Shown piece by piece: positions 1 through 9,295 of a stretch of DNA of 64,000 nt. Each line of letters starts with the position of its first letter. The stretch's first letter is position 1. Origin of the DNA: Gimesia benthica (GTDB lineage: Bacteria; Planctomycetota; Planctomycetia; Planctomycetales; Planctomycetaceae); assembly GCF_009720525.1 (NCBI RefSeq), contig NZ_CP043930.1, positions 5,716,001-5,780,000 on the forward strand, in the 5' to 3' direction. The translations under genes and the position numbers were made by a program. The notes beneath the pieces are model-generated. The model was not told where the DNA came from and did not search any database. It saw nothing but the letters and a program-made list of their open reading frames with translations.

Positions 1-1
1 C

Positions 2-1237
2 GGCATCGATAACGGCAAAGTGGATTCTCAATGGACCGATCACGGGCAACTGGGCAATGCCATTCTGATTTACAGCATGGCCGTGCACGATGGCAAACTC
101 TATGCAGGAACCTGTGTGCCCGGTGCGGAAGCAGCCGGACACGTTTATCAGTACGAGTACGGGAAAAAATGGATCGACTGTGGAACACCGGACAAGTGTA
201 ATGCCGTCTCCTCGCTGGCGGTCTATCAGGGGCACCTGTATGCGGGAACGGGAAAGTACCGGCTGAAAGGTTCCTCACTGGCAGAGTCCGAAAACCCGAA
301 TATGGGGGGCAACGTCTATCGTTACCTAGGTGACGGAACGTGGAAACACTGTGGAAATCTGCCCGGCGTTGAAGCGATTAATGGGATGGTGGTTTACAAG
401 GGCAAACTGTATGCCTCCTCCATGTATGCCCCTGCTGCCTTTTATCGCTACGATGGGGGAACCACCTGGACCGCCTGCGATGTGCCCGACGGAAAGCGGG
501 TGGAATCGATGGCGATCTATAACGGCGACCTGTTTGCCACCGGCTACGATGAAGGCGCCGTCTACCGTTATGACGGAAAGAAATGGACGCATGCCGGACA
601 GGTGGGAGAAGCCACGCAGACTTACGGCTTTGCTGTGTACGAGGGAAACCTGTATGTCAGCGAATGGCCGCATGCGGAAGTCTATCGTTATGCAGGCGAC
701 AAACGCTGGGAACTGGCGGGACGACTGGGCGAGGAAAAGGAAAGCATGCCGCTGGTTGTTTACAACGGGGCCATGTACTCCGGATCGCTTCCCCTGGCCG
801 AGGTCTATCGCTATGACGGCGGTGTCAACTGGAAGAACCTCGGGCAAATTGATCTAACGCCGGATGTCCGCTATCGCCGTGTCTGGTCGATGGCCGTCTA
901 TGAGGGACGCCTCTTTGCCGGTACGCTACCAGCGGGGCGGGTGAAGTCCATCGAAGCAGGCAAGAGTGCCACCTACGACACCGCTTTGAAGCCAGGCTGG
1001 CGACAGATCGTGGCCGTCAAACAGAATTCACAACTCAAGCTGTATGTAGACGGTGCTCTGGTCGCGTCGTCGACCAGCTTCGATCCCGCGGAATATGATT
1101 TGTCCAACACAGAGCCTTTGAAGATCGGCTTCGGTGCCCATGATTATTTCCATGGAAAAATGAAAGACGTGCAGCTCTTTAAGCGTGCTTTAAGTGCGGA
1201 AGAAGTCCAGACTCGCTTTCAGCAGCAGGCAGACTAG
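2..1237 (+). CDS. Secreted-type repeat (beta-propeller-like) protein with C-terminal LamG half, 5' partial
   Basis: The reading frame is open from base 2, so the gene begins upstream; the GTG at 20 is probably an internal Val. The visible part holds about seven repeats of roughly 45 residues, each with the pattern 'hydrophobic-x-V-Y-x-G-x-L-Y-A' followed by 'VYRYDG..W', such as MAVYEGRLFAGT. Seven such units suggest a seven-bladed propeller. The last ~85 residues (GWRQIVAV, LYVDGALVAS, LKIGFG, VQLFKRALSAEEV) match the second half of a LamG/concanavalin-like fold, as found at the ends of planctomycete secreted enzymes. Substrate and reaction are unknown. It converges on the ABC operon, with a shared terminator between them. 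Confidence 0.75.
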   Translation, partial: GIDNGKVDSQWTDHGQLGNAILIYSMAVHDGKLYAGTCVPGAEAAGHVYQYEYGKKWIDCGTPDKCNAVSSLAVYQGHLYAGTGKYRLKGSSLAESENPNMGGNVYRYLGDGTWKHCGNLPGVEAINGMVVYKGKLYASSMYAPAAFYRYDGGTTWTACDVPDGKRVESMAIYNGDLFATGYDEGAVYRYDGKKWTHAGQVGEATQTYGFAVYEGNLYVSEWPHAEVYRYAGDKRWELAGRLGEEKESMPLVVYNGAMYSGSLPLAEVYRYDGGVNWKNLGQIDLTPDVRYRRVWSMAVYEGRLFAGTLPAGRVKSIEAGKSATYDTALKPGWRQIVAVKQNSQLKLYVDGALVASSTSFDPAEYDLSNTEPLKIGFGAHDYFHGKMKDVQLFKRALSAEEVQTRFQQQAD

Positions 1238-1279
1238 CGTTCCCTCCGCTGACAATACAGGAGTGAAAACGGGATAAAA

Positions 1280-1315
1280 AAAGAGCCATCCGTGAACGCG
1301 GATGGCTCTTTCTGT
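1280..1315. terminator. Bidirectional intrinsic terminator
   Basis: Perfect 13-bp stem (AAAGAGCCATCCG / CGGATGGCTCTTT) with a 6-nt loop, A-rich on the left and T-rich on the right. It lies between two convergent genes and can serve both. Confidence 0.85.
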
Positions 1316-1337
1316 TTTCAGTTGAGTACCAGATGGC

Positions 1338-2663
1338 TTACTGGATACCAAGGTCGCGTCGCAGGTCTTCCTGCAGACCGGGGACACGTCCCTGTTCTTT
1401 GATCCAGAGTGGCTTCAGCGGGAAGCTCTCTGGGGCAGGGATCCCTTTCAGGTCATGAATGTCACGCCAGAGCAGGACTGCTTTCAGACCTTCTTCGATC
1501 GCCAGGTCTTCGGCCATCAGACTCGGGTACTTGTTCAGGACGGAAGCATAGAGCGACATCCCTTTTTCGAGTTCCGCCTGTGCCTTGTCGAACTTACCTT
1601 CGGTGAAGGACACTTCGCCGTCGTAGATCGCTTTGTGAGCATCAATGGTCTGCTGCTCAGATTCGGACAGGGCACGTGTTCGCCAGAAGCGATAGTTGGC
1701 AGTACTCTGGTAACGGTCGGTCCAGTGCTTTTTATCTGATACGCTGACGTTGTCCCGTTTGGCCAGGTTTTCGATATCGTCGTCGGTCCATTCGAGTACT
1801 ACAGCTCCCTTGGGTGTGATGAACTCTTCACGACCGAAGATCGTAGTCCACTCTTTGAAGCCCTGTGCCCAGGCGTCGGTCCGTTCTTTACCGAACTTAC
1901 CTTCACGCTGCATGGCGTTGGCATAGTCGAACTGGGCGTGCCAGGGAGCAGCCCGGAAGAGCATCCGCATCTGCAGGTGCTGTTTGTGCTTGAGTTCTTT
2001 CTCGTTGGCAATCAGGTATTTCTGCTTCGCAACCTGGTAGTTGTCCAGACGCTCGGGATTGATTTCCGGATCGGGGCCGCCGTCATACCGTTCGGTATTG
2101 GGGTCGACTTTGTAGAAGCGACGGAACTGTTTCCATTCATCGGAACGACCCACTTTCTGGCCGTGCAGGTTACCGATTTTCCAGTCGAGTTCGGGGAAGC
2201 GTTCGTTGCGGGCAACCCCTTCGTTGAGGAACTTGATCCCTTCCTTAACCCAGAAGTAACGATCCTCGACGGCGTCCCACTCTGCAGAAACGTTGTAGGC
2301 CAGGTTCCAACCCTGGAAGTCCCAGACCTTCATGTAGTGAGGCTGGAGCAGAATGATGGAATCGACGGTCGAACGCAGCTTGGCCCATTCTTTCCGTTCC
2401 TGGTAGTCTTTGGCATCCATCCAGAGCAGGTTGGTGGCGATGCCCCGCAGACCGAGCAGAACGAAGTTCATGGACGCGCTGGAAGGATCGACGTCACCCA
2501 GGGTACTTTCCCCGAGTTCATACTGCACCCGCAACTGGGCCAGTTCGCCCCCGGATCCTTCTTCACCGGTGGAAGGCATACCCAGCCAGATCACCGGTAT
2601 CAGCAGAATGATAATCGCGATGACATAAGCCAGTTTTCGATGTTTGGAAGAGAGTTTGTTCAT
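1338..2663 (-). CDS. Membrane-anchored alpha-helical (TPR-like) protein of ABC operon
   Basis: 441 residues. An N-terminal membrane anchor (about residues 10-29, LAYVIAIIILLIPVIWLG) is followed by a large soluble region rich in Trp, Glu and Lys with helix-repeat character (for example LRGIATNLLWMDAKDY and FDKAQAELEKGMSLY), suggesting TPR-like packing. Similar proteins sit beside ABC-2 transporters in planctomycetes, where they have been labelled 'IRE (iron responsive element)' without functional proof. Its ATG overlaps the permease stop by 4 bp and has a GGAGG Shine-Dalgarno, so translation is probably coupled. I infer an accessory role for the exporter, perhaps in the periplasm. Confidence 0.7.
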   Translation of the reverse strand: MNKLSSKHRKLAYVIAIIILLIPVIWLGMPSTGEEGSGGELAQLRVQYELGESTLGDVDPSSASMNFVLLGLRGIATNLLWMDAKDYQERKEWAKLRSTVDSIILLQPHYMKVWDFQGWNLAYNVSAEWDAVEDRYFWVKEGIKFLNEGVARNERFPELDWKIGNLHGQKVGRSDEWKQFRRFYKVDPNTERYDGGPDPEINPERLDNYQVAKQKYLIANEKELKHKQHLQMRMLFRAAPWHAQFDYANAMQREGKFGKERTDAWAQGFKEWTTIFGREEFITPKGAVVLEWTDDDIENLAKRDNVSVSDKKHWTDRYQSTANYRFWRTRALSESEQQTIDAHKAIYDGEVSFTEGKFDKAQAELEKGMSLYASVLNKYPSLMAEDLAIEEGLKAVLLWRDIHDLKGIPAPESFPLKPLWIKEQGRVPGLQEDLRRDLGIQ

Positions 2664-4282
2664 TTCGCCTCCAGTTCGCGGAGCTTCAAACTATAGAATG
2701 AAATCAATAAGCAGGGAAGAATATAGGCCGCTGTCGTCAACAGTCCCGGCAGCAGAGCTGCACTCCAGGAAACGTCAAACCCTTTGATGACATATTCCCG
2801 CATATTCGAGAAGATACCAAAGTTCGGGATGATCTGCTGGCAGAGCCAGAGGAAGTTCCGGATGCCACCATCAACGACGACGATTATACCTTTTACGGGA
2901 CCATTAGGCAGTTCCGTTTGAGAATTCATGTGAGTTAACAGACGATACCAGGCTTCAATCGCACCTGAGGCCTGCATTTTGCCGCTCAGAATTTCATTCA
3001 TGTACTCTTTGGACATGAATCCGACCATCACGACGGTGAAGGTCGTCAGGATGGCAACCGGGCCTTTGACGAAACAGCTGACGGTCACGCCGAGCATGAT
3101 CACCAGCACCATCGGCAACCAGATACCCAGAATTGCTTTCGAGTAACCGACCATGAACGAACGGTCGGGAGTACGAATGAAGAGGTCGGGACGGGCCATC
3201 CCCAGCAACTGCCCTGCTTCCAGACAGGCGACCTCGACGGTCAGGTTGCCATCTTTGTCGACCAGATCGTCGAAAATATCGTATGTCACGACTTCCTGGT
3301 CGGCTTCGCCCTCATTCTTTTTCTGTGAGAGTTTACGGTCGATCTGCAACCGGTTCTCGGTGTATTCCTTGTTGATCATCGGGGATGTATCGACGCGGAG
3401 CCCTTTGTCTTCATTGACGAAGGTCAGCTCGTACAGAATCCCGCCTTTTTCCATATCCCCTTTGTGGGTTCGGAAGGCTTCGAACGAAGCCTGCAGATTC
3501 AGTTTGTCATCGATGGCGTCGCTTTCGTCGACTCCTTCGAATTTGTAGATCGCCCGGGCCTTGGTGGCACCTTCGATATAGCTGCGGTACATCCAGATGT
3601 CACCCACATTGATCCCGGAGGCCGCAGGAGCCCCTTCACGGTTGGTGAAGGAGATATCGCCGTAAATCGGAACTTTGGAAACCAGGCTCTCCTTCGCGGT
3701 GTCGGGCACCTGGCGATTGATCCAGATATATCCTACGCCACCCATCACGAGCAGAATTGCGGTGCCGAGCACAGTGAAGCCCAGCATGCGGCCCATGACG
3801 ATTTCAATCCGGTAGACCGGCTTGGTAACAACAGTATGAATGGTGCGCAATCGGATGTCTTCCGGTAACGACCAGCAGGCCAGCAGCAGCATGATTGGAA
3901 TCACGAGCCAGCTGATGGCTTTGAGTACGAAGTCAATATAAGACTGCACCTGGAGATCGGGCCGGTCTGCAGCGCCTGCCAGGAACCAGCCGGCAAACAT
4001 GAACAGCACCGCAAAGATGATGAAGACGAACAGAATTTTCTGTCGCAGTGATTCGCGGATCGTCAGGACCGATAAAGACCAGATGCGGCGGGGTGAGATA
4101 TGGATGATCTGCACAAAGAAGTCCAGCACGCCGCGGAAGACATCGACGAACCCCTTCGTCCCGCGGGTGATGACACCCACCACCAGACAGACGACCAGCG
4201 CGATGACCATGGAGCTTCCAAACACGAATGCAAAGTGTTTTAAAGCTTCCAGCCAATTGAATGGAATTGGATCAAAAGACAT
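2660..4282 (-). CDS. ABC-2 type transporter permease
   Basis: 540 residues. One hydrophobic segment lies at about 17-42, a cluster of membrane helices around residues 85-190 (ILFVFIIFAVLFMFAGWFLAG; WLVIPIMLLLACWSLP; VLGTAILLVMGGVGYIW), then a roughly 200-residue polar loop and a C-terminal helix group (WLPMVLVIMLGVTVSCFV; LLTTAAYILPCLLISFY). The sequence 'LPEDIRLRTIHTVVTKPVYRIEIVMGR' style element is typical of ABC-2 permeases of the NatB/YhaP kind. It lies between the ATPase and the anchored helical protein on one strand. The large extracytoplasmic insert is the most unusual part. The transported substrate cannot be told from sequence. Confidence 0.8.
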   Translation of the reverse strand: MSFDPIPFNWLEALKHFAFVFGSSMVIALVVCLVVGVITRGTKGFVDVFRGVLDFFVQIIHISPRRIWSLSVLTIRESLRQKILFVFIIFAVLFMFAGWFLAGAADRPDLQVQSYIDFVLKAISWLVIPIMLLLACWSLPEDIRLRTIHTVVTKPVYRIEIVMGRMLGFTVLGTAILLVMGGVGYIWINRQVPDTAKESLVSKVPIYGDISFTNREGAPAASGINVGDIWMYRSYIEGATKARAIYKFEGVDESDAIDDKLNLQASFEAFRTHKGDMEKGGILYELTFVNEDKGLRVDTSPMINKEYTENRLQIDRKLSQKKNEGEADQEVVTYDIFDDLVDKDGNLTVEVACLEAGQLLGMARPDLFIRTPDRSFMVGYSKAILGIWLPMVLVIMLGVTVSCFVKGPVAILTTFTVVMVGFMSKEYMNEILSGKMQASGAIEAWYRLLTHMNSQTELPNGPVKGIIVVVDGGIRNFLWLCQQIIPNFGIFSNMREYVIKGFDVSWSAALLPGLLTTAAYILPCLLISFYSLKLRELEAK

Positions 4283-4394
4283 AATGATTTACTTCTGTGA
4301 ATAACATCTCATTGGATATGAGGCTCTGCTGAATCCTTCCAGCCGAGACAGAGTCAATGATCGTGAGTAATAACAACCAGACATAGCCCGCCGC

Positions 4395-5300
4395 TTATTC
4401 AGCAGCCTTCTTCGTTTCCGTCTCGGGAACAAAGCGCTGACCCGGTCGTTCTTTACTTTCCTGAACCGTTTTCAGGAACAGGGATTCCAGAGTTGCTGTC
4501 GGGTGATCGATGGCATCGACCTTACCATTGTGTTTGGCGACGACCTGTTCGATCTCTTTGATGGCTTCATCGCTCAGGCGAGACGTCAGGATCTGGGTCT
4601 CTTCCTGTTCTTTCAGCAGGTCATCCACGCGACCCATAACTTTGAGTTCGCCGCCGTAGAGAATCGCGATCCGGTCACACACGTCCTGCACGTCAGCCAG
4701 CAGGTGGCTGCACATCAGCACGGTCTTGCCCTGTTCTTTCAGCTCGACGATCATGCGTTTCATGTCGTCAGTACCCAGCGGGTCCAGACCACTGGTCGGT
4801 TCGTCGAGCATGACCAGGTCGGGGTTGTTGATCAGGGCCTGAGCCAGACCGATACGGCGGGTCATCCCTTTGGAGTATTCTTTCAGCTGACGGCGTTTGG
4901 CGTGTCCCAGTCCGACTTTTTCGATCAGCTCGGCAGCACGTTCGCGGCGTTCCTTGGGAGAAATCTTGAACAGACGCCCGTAGAAGTCGAGGGTTTCTTC
5001 CGCATTCAGGAAGCGATACAGATAGGATTCTTCCGGCAGGTAACCGATCCGCTCGTTCTTCTCGACGTTCGAGGCAGGCTGGCCCAGAACCTTGATTTCC
5101 CCTTCCGAGGGAAACAGCAGACCCAGCAGCAGTTTCAGAGTGGTCGTCTTTCCGGAACCGTTTGGACCCAGCAGACCAAAGATTTCGCCTTTTTTTACTT
5201 CGAGGCTTAAAGAGTTGAGAGCGCGAACTTTCTTGCGGCCCCAGAAATCACGATAGATCTTTGTCAGATTGCTGATCTGAATGACTGACTCGTTGTCCAT
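4395..5300 (-). CDS. ABC transporter ATP-binding protein
   Basis: 301 residues. Walker [10 protein letters not shown] lies near residues 45-53, the signature-type motif YSKGMTRR in the middle, Walker [13 protein letters not shown] after it, and an H-loop CSHLL. This is the complete set for an ABC ATPase of the drug/Nat/copper exporter class. It energises the permease encoded 112 bp downstream. The C-terminal ~80 residues after the core are charged and probably regulatory. It is the first gene of the three-gene operon. No substrate can be assigned. Confidence 0.93.
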   Translation of the reverse strand: MDNESVIQISNLTKIYRDFWGRKKVRALNSLSLEVKKGEIFGLLGPNGSGKTTTLKLLLGLLFPSEGEIKVLGQPASNVEKNERIGYLPEESYLYRFLNAEETLDFYGRLFKISPKERRERAAELIEKVGLGHAKRRQLKEYSKGMTRRIGLAQALINNPDLVMLDEPTSGLDPLGTDDMKRMIVELKEQGKTVLMCSHLLADVQDVCDRIAILYGGELKVMGRVDDLLKEQEETQILTSRLSDEAIKEIEQVVAKHNGKVDAIDHPTATLESLFLKTVQESKERPGQRFVPETETKKAAE

Positions 5301-5733
5301 TGGCGGTTCTCAGCTCCCCACTGTGAATAAAATGATAATCAGTTATGAGAACAGTATTTCGAGCCAAAGGGGCCCGACTAAGCTAACGCTAGAATTTCTG
5401 CGAGCTTACTACGATTCGTGATGGTGCGCTGTTTGTAAAAAATTCAATTTCTTAAGAAGAAATCGGAAAAACAGCGGCAGTAGCAGATCACCGAGCGGCC
5501 AGCATCCATTACAGGGGCCTGAAACTCAGGATTCCATTCAAACACAATGATCCAAAGTGAGTAACACTCTAAATTTGGCAGCGAGCACTTGCAAGCTATT
5601 AGACTCGCATACTCAGTTAAGATTTCAAGAACGGACTGGTACTAATCAGTATTTAACTTTGAATCCGTATAACTTAACCTCTGTTTGCGTTCAGTCGCAC
5701 GGCGGAAAAGCCGGTTTGTGTTCATAAGGATAG
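5301..5733. other. Intergenic region upstream of the ABC operon
   Basis: This 433-bp region separates the 3' end of the DUF58 gene from the ABC operon start and should hold the operon promoter. I see an imperfect dyad TGATAATCAGTTATGA at 5333-5348, but no clear -35/-10 pair, RNA gene or ORF. Confidence 0.4.
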
Positions 5734-6630
5734 TTAAAAACGGGCTTTTCGCTGGGAAAGATACTCAATCAGCGCTTTGTCAAACGGCATGCTGGTATCC
5801 AGGGGAACGTAATCGACGCCCATCGCGAACAGTTTCTCGCGATAGGTCTCCCGCATTTCCTGAACCGCCTCCAGATAGTCGGCTTTCATGCCCTCCGCAT
5901 CCAGAACCATGGACTCGCCCTGTTCCGGTTCCTGGAGATCGACCATCCCTTCGAAAGGGAAGTAGACCTCTGCTTCGTCGAGAATGTGGAACAGGATGAC
6001 ATCGTGCCCGGCGTAACGGAGACGCTGCAGACTGTCGAGCACACCCTTTTGATCGGTCAGCAGATCCGAGAAAATCATCAGCAGACTGCGGTGTTTGATC
6101 ATCGAAGCGATCTGCTGCAGGTTTTGTGAAACCTCCGTCGTCCCAACAGGTTGGGAGTTGGCGAGCATCGCCAGAATATTCCCCAGCTGTCCCCGTCTGC
6201 TGCGGGGAGGCAGGAAATTCCGGATCTTGTCACCAAAGGTGATCAGGCCGACCGGATCCTGCTGGTGGATCATCATGTACGCCAGCGATGCGGCCAGACA
6301 GATCCCGTAATCAAATTTGGAGAGCTGCTGGCGATAGGTATAAGCCATACTTTCAGAAAGATCGATCACCAGGTAGCCGGTCAGATTGGTTTCTGCCTGG
6401 TACTTTTTGATGTAGTAGCGATCGGTTTTGGCGTAGACCTGCCAGTCAATGTCGCGCGGGTCATCCCCCTGGGTGTAGCGTCGGTGTTCGCTGAATTCGA
6501 CACTGAAACCGTGATAGGGGCTGGCATGCAGGCCGCTCAGAAAACCTTCCACGATGAACTTGGCCCGCAGATCGAGCCGGGCCACGGTCTGGATGACTTC
6601 CGGTTTGAGGTATTGTTCTGCATTCGGCAT
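5734..6630 (-). CDS. DUF58 domain-containing protein (vWA-like fold)
   Basis: 298 residues from the chosen ATG (MPNAEQYLKP). Longer in-frame versions exist, but this ATG has GGAG about 10 nt upstream and matches where the family begins. The diagnostic DUF58 segment 'RRYTQGDDPRDIDWQVYAKT' is present at about 50-70, followed by a vWA-like D-L-S-E-S motif (VIDLSESMAY), which resembles a MIDAS metal site. The C-terminus holds FHILDEAEVYFPFEG. In other bacteria such proteins accompany MoxR AAA+ ATPases and aerotolerance operons; no MoxR gene is visible here, so the partner must lie elsewhere. No membrane segment is seen. Confidence 0.85.
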   Translation of the reverse strand: MPNAEQYLKPEVIQTVARLDLRAKFIVEGFLSGLHASPYHGFSVEFSEHRRYTQGDDPRDIDWQVYAKTDRYYIKKYQAETNLTGYLVIDLSESMAYTYRQQLSKFDYGICLAASLAYMMIHQQDPVGLITFGDKIRNFLPPRSRRGQLGNILAMLANSQPVGTTEVSQNLQQIASMIKHRSLLMIFSDLLTDQKGVLDSLQRLRYAGHDVILFHILDEAEVYFPFEGMVDLQEPEQGESMVLDAEGMKADYLEAVQEMRETYREKLFAMGVDYVPLDTSMPFDKALIEYLSQRKARF

Positions 6631-7193
6631 GAAATTGCTGCTCCGACGGGCCTGTAATGCAGACAGTATAACAGGTTGCTGCCTGGAAGTCCCTTCAGAT
6701 TCTCCCGGTTTCCGGATTTCAGACGCGCATTCCGCCCCGGAAAATCGCGTACTGTTCTGTATACTCTTGAATACTTCTTGCACTAGTCATTATAATATCG
6801 ATTACCCAACGCAGATCGTTCTATTTATCCGGAGCAGTCATTTGCTTTACAGACAGTTTGAACTAGGTTTATGACAGAGCCTGTCTGCAAAATGGACACA
6901 TTTCCGACAAAAAGCTCAGACTGATTCCAGTAAAGCGCTAAAATTGATAAAAGGACAATTCATTACTGCATTTGCTCGAGTGCTATGTTAATCTGGCGTT
7001 GCTCCACAGTCTGTGTGGATTTCCAACAAAATTTCATATATTCACCGTTTCAGGTCATAATTAAACGAACTTCTGAATTCCTTCATTTGTATTCTTTTCG
7101 GGTTTTATACTCAGCTCAGAAGTGATGAAGTAATTATGATTTGTTTATCTCCCAGTCATCATCTACGTTTTTATCCAGGTACAGGGATTTAGT
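6631..7193. other. Divergent intergenic region
   Basis: This AT-rich 563-bp region lies between the divergent DUF58 and zinc-ribbon genes and must carry promoters in both directions. A 7-bp inverted repeat (CAGACAG at 6850-6856, CTGTCTG at 6881-6887) could form a stem with a 24-nt loop. No RNA gene or credible ORF was seen. Confidence 0.35.
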
Positions 7194-8834
7194 ATGTCCA
7201 ACGACATAACTCCGGATGAACAGAATACCAACTCTAATGAAACACCGTGTCCGTTGTGTAATGAAATGGTCCGCGTCGGTCTGGTCCGTTGCTGGAACTG
7301 TGGCTCTTTCATGCGGGAAGATATAGCGGAAGCCTATCGCAAGATGCAGGAAAATCCGCCGCCAATGATTTTCAGTCCGCTTCCTGAAGAATCGGACGAG
7401 TCTGCTGAGGAAGAATCACGCGCTTCTACCGCCACCATGACCGCTTATTCCGATCGTGACGATGACGACTTCGAACTCGATCAGAGTGTCTCCGTCACCG
7501 AATACGAAGCCAGCGACGACGACTTTCAACTGGCAGGTGGCGTTGAGGTCAGCGAACAGGAATCATCAACGATCCCTCTGGCACGGGAAGAGTCTGCTGA
7601 AGAAGCACAGCAGCATGCCGCCGAAGAGGAAGCAGCCGAAAAAGCGGAAGCTGAAGACGAGTCCAAGCCAAAAGCAGCGCCCTCAGAGCCCGATGAAGAT
7701 CACTCCGTAGCGACCGGCGGCGATGTACTGCTGGATGTGGCTCTGCAGGAAGAAAAAGAAGAAAAGCGTCGCCGTAAAGGGGGACGCCGTCGTCGACGTG
7801 GTGGCAAAATTGAAGGTGGTATTGTCGTTTACTGCCCGAATGGACATCGCATCCGTGTCCGCGAGGAATATCGCGGCTCTGCTGGAAAATGTCCTGCCTG
7901 TAATGTCATGTACCTGGTACCAATGGGATCTCCCAAGGCGACAGATGAGGAATCAGCTGACTCTGGTGCAGAGAAAGAAGCCGCAGCAGGAGCCGAGTCG
8001 TTCGATCCCGGTGCTTACAAGCACTGGTTCCAGAATCTGAAGCTGCATGCCGTCGATCCGACCAAGCTCAAGCTGAAACCCAACAGTCTGGAAAAGACTT
8101 TTACCACCGTCGATGTGGCCATTTCCCCGGAGCGCATGCTGTTACTCGGTCTGGTGAAAGCCGGTCTCCTCGGAGGGGGCTCCAAGGATAAACAGGATAA
8201 AGCCCGTATTGATATCGCCCAGCATCTTCGCGAAGAGAAGGACGATGCGGAAATCCCAGCCGCCAGCGTACAGACGCTCTCTGCAGATCAGATCTCGAAG
8301 CTGAAAGTCGTCTTTCCGACGATGTACGATCACGAATCAATTTTTGCCGGCGTTCCCGTCTTCGGAAAAGGTCGCATTGCGATCGCCCTGCCGAAACAGG
8401 AAGACAGCAAGGAAAATCAGTATCTGACGTTCAGTCTGACCGAATATCGTAAGTTTGCTGAAGCACTCCAGGAACTGCACAGCGTCGGTGACCTCGGTCC
8501 TGACTCTGGAATTCCGCTGACCGACGAAACGCGACAGGTCACTTGTCACTACAGCGAAGAGCAGTTCGAAGCACTTGAGAACGAGAATCTCGAATTCTAT
8601 GAAGCCGATCCCGAGATCGAGCTGACCCTGGTAGGCCGACAATGTCAGGGCTGCCAGTTAATCGTCAGCGAAGATTCACGTAAGAAGGAAAGGATCGGCG
8701 GTAAAACCGGCAAAGCGATCGCCAAGGCCAAATGCCCCAAGTGCAGCGAGAAGTTCGGCAATATCTCTCTCTGGCAGATTAAACAGGCAGATGCCCCGAC
8801 AGAGGAACCTCAGGAAGAAGCAGCTGCCAGTTAG
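7194..8834 (+). CDS. Multi-zinc-ribbon protein with acidic linker and basic patch
   Basis: 546 residues; family not recognised. Zinc-ribbon-like pairs are visible: Cys19/22 with Cys33/36 (CPLCNE...CWNCGS); a second around residues 214-240 (YCPNGHRIRV...KCPACNVMYLVP); and a third near the C-terminus (CQGCQL...CPKCSEKF). Between the first two lies a very acidic Glu/Ala-rich stretch (about 60-180), followed by a strongly basic patch KRRRKGGRRRRRGGK at about 195-210 that could bind nucleic acid or anionic lipid. There is no signal peptide or membrane helix, so it is probably cytoplasmic. It lies upstream of dnaG-rpoD but is separated by independent promoters, so co-regulation is not shown. Confidence 0.75.
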   Translation: MSNDITPDEQNTNSNETPCPLCNEMVRVGLVRCWNCGSFMREDIAEAYRKMQENPPPMIFSPLPEESDESAEEESRASTATMTAYSDRDDDDFELDQSVSVTEYEASDDDFQLAGGVEVSEQESSTIPLAREESAEEAQQHAAEEEAAEKAEAEDESKPKAAPSEPDEDHSVATGGDVLLDVALQEEKEEKRRRKGGRRRRRGGKIEGGIVVYCPNGHRIRVREEYRGSAGKCPACNVMYLVPMGSPKATDEESADSGAEKEAAAGAESFDPGAYKHWFQNLKLHAVDPTKLKLKPNSLEKTFTTVDVAISPERMLLLGLVKAGLLGGGSKDKQDKARIDIAQHLREEKDDAEIPAASVQTLSADQISKLKVVFPTMYDHESIFAGVPVFGKGRIAIALPKQEDSKENQYLTFSLTEYRKFAEALQELHSVGDLGPDSGIPLTDETRQVTCHYSEEQFEALENENLEFYEADPEIELTLVGRQCQGCQLIVSEDSRKKERIGGKTGKAIAKAKCPKCSEKFGNISLWQIKQADAPTEEPQEEAAAS

Positions 8835-8921
8835 CAGTCTGCTGTCCTGACGTTTGTCGCGAATTGCATCATTCTGCGCAGGGGGAGTCCCTCAACAGGT
8901 CAGGTTTCTTTCTCAGAAAGA

Positions 8922-8949
8922 TTGCAGACACTCACCCGGGGAGTATAAT
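8922..8949 (+). promoter_or_regulatory. Sigma-70-type promoter for candidate small RNA
   Basis: TTGCAG at 8922-8927, a 16-bp spacer, and a consensus TATAAT at 8944-8949. A start near 8956 is expected. No CDS follows within 300 bp, which points to a non-coding transcript or a long dnaG leader. Confidence 0.55.
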
Positions 8950-8955
8950 AAGGAT

Positions 8956-9107
8956 AATTCATACAAACCAACTGTCTAATGCTGCGGGGGCTGTGGTGTG
9001 AAAGCATCACAACCTTTCGGGTTAAGCAGACAGGGGGAGTAGAGGTCAGTTTAAGGCATCCGTTGGAGTTGCGCGATGAGGTATTTTTGTAACATTATAC
9101 AAATTTT
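8956..9107 (+). ncRNA. Candidate structured small RNA upstream of dnaG
   Basis: About 150 nt follow a good promoter. An outer stem (CTGTC 8972-8976 and TGCT 8980-8983 with AGCA 9025-9028 and GACAG 9029-9033) encloses two hairpins: TGTGGTG 8992-8998 with CATCACA 9005-9011, and ACC 9012-9014 with GGT 9020-9022. That makes a compact three-way junction. The 3' end is an AT-rich hairpin (TTTGTA 9086-9091 / TACAAA 9098-9103) running into TTTT, a weak terminator. I do not recognise an RNA family; a 6S-like RNA or a dnaG leader element are alternatives. The SRP RNA signature is absent. Confidence 0.4.
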
Positions 9108-9152
9108 GACCTTAAGCGACGGTGAGTCTGAACAATCCAGATTCGCATTTTC

Positions 9153-9180
9153 TTGACCCTCTCTTTATATGGTGTAGAAT
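9153..9180 (+). promoter_or_regulatory. Sigma-70-type promoter for dnaG-rpoD
   Basis: TTGACC at 9153-9158, a 16-bp spacer, and TAGAAT at 9175-9180, about 115 bp upstream of the dnaG start codon. It is close to consensus at both hexamers. Confidence 0.6.
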
Positions 9181-9295
9181 TCAAGGACACGGAGTTGAGC
9201 AGGGAAGCACTCTAGGTTTATGTGTAAATGTTCACTTTCCAGCTGTTGATGGAAACTGACATTCGGGCTGCTTCTTAACTGTTCAGGAGAAACTG

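Noticed and set aside
5333-5348. Fur-box-like dyad before the ABC operon
   Set aside because: Only a short imperfect match (TGATAATCAGTTATGA); there is no iron link for this transporter.
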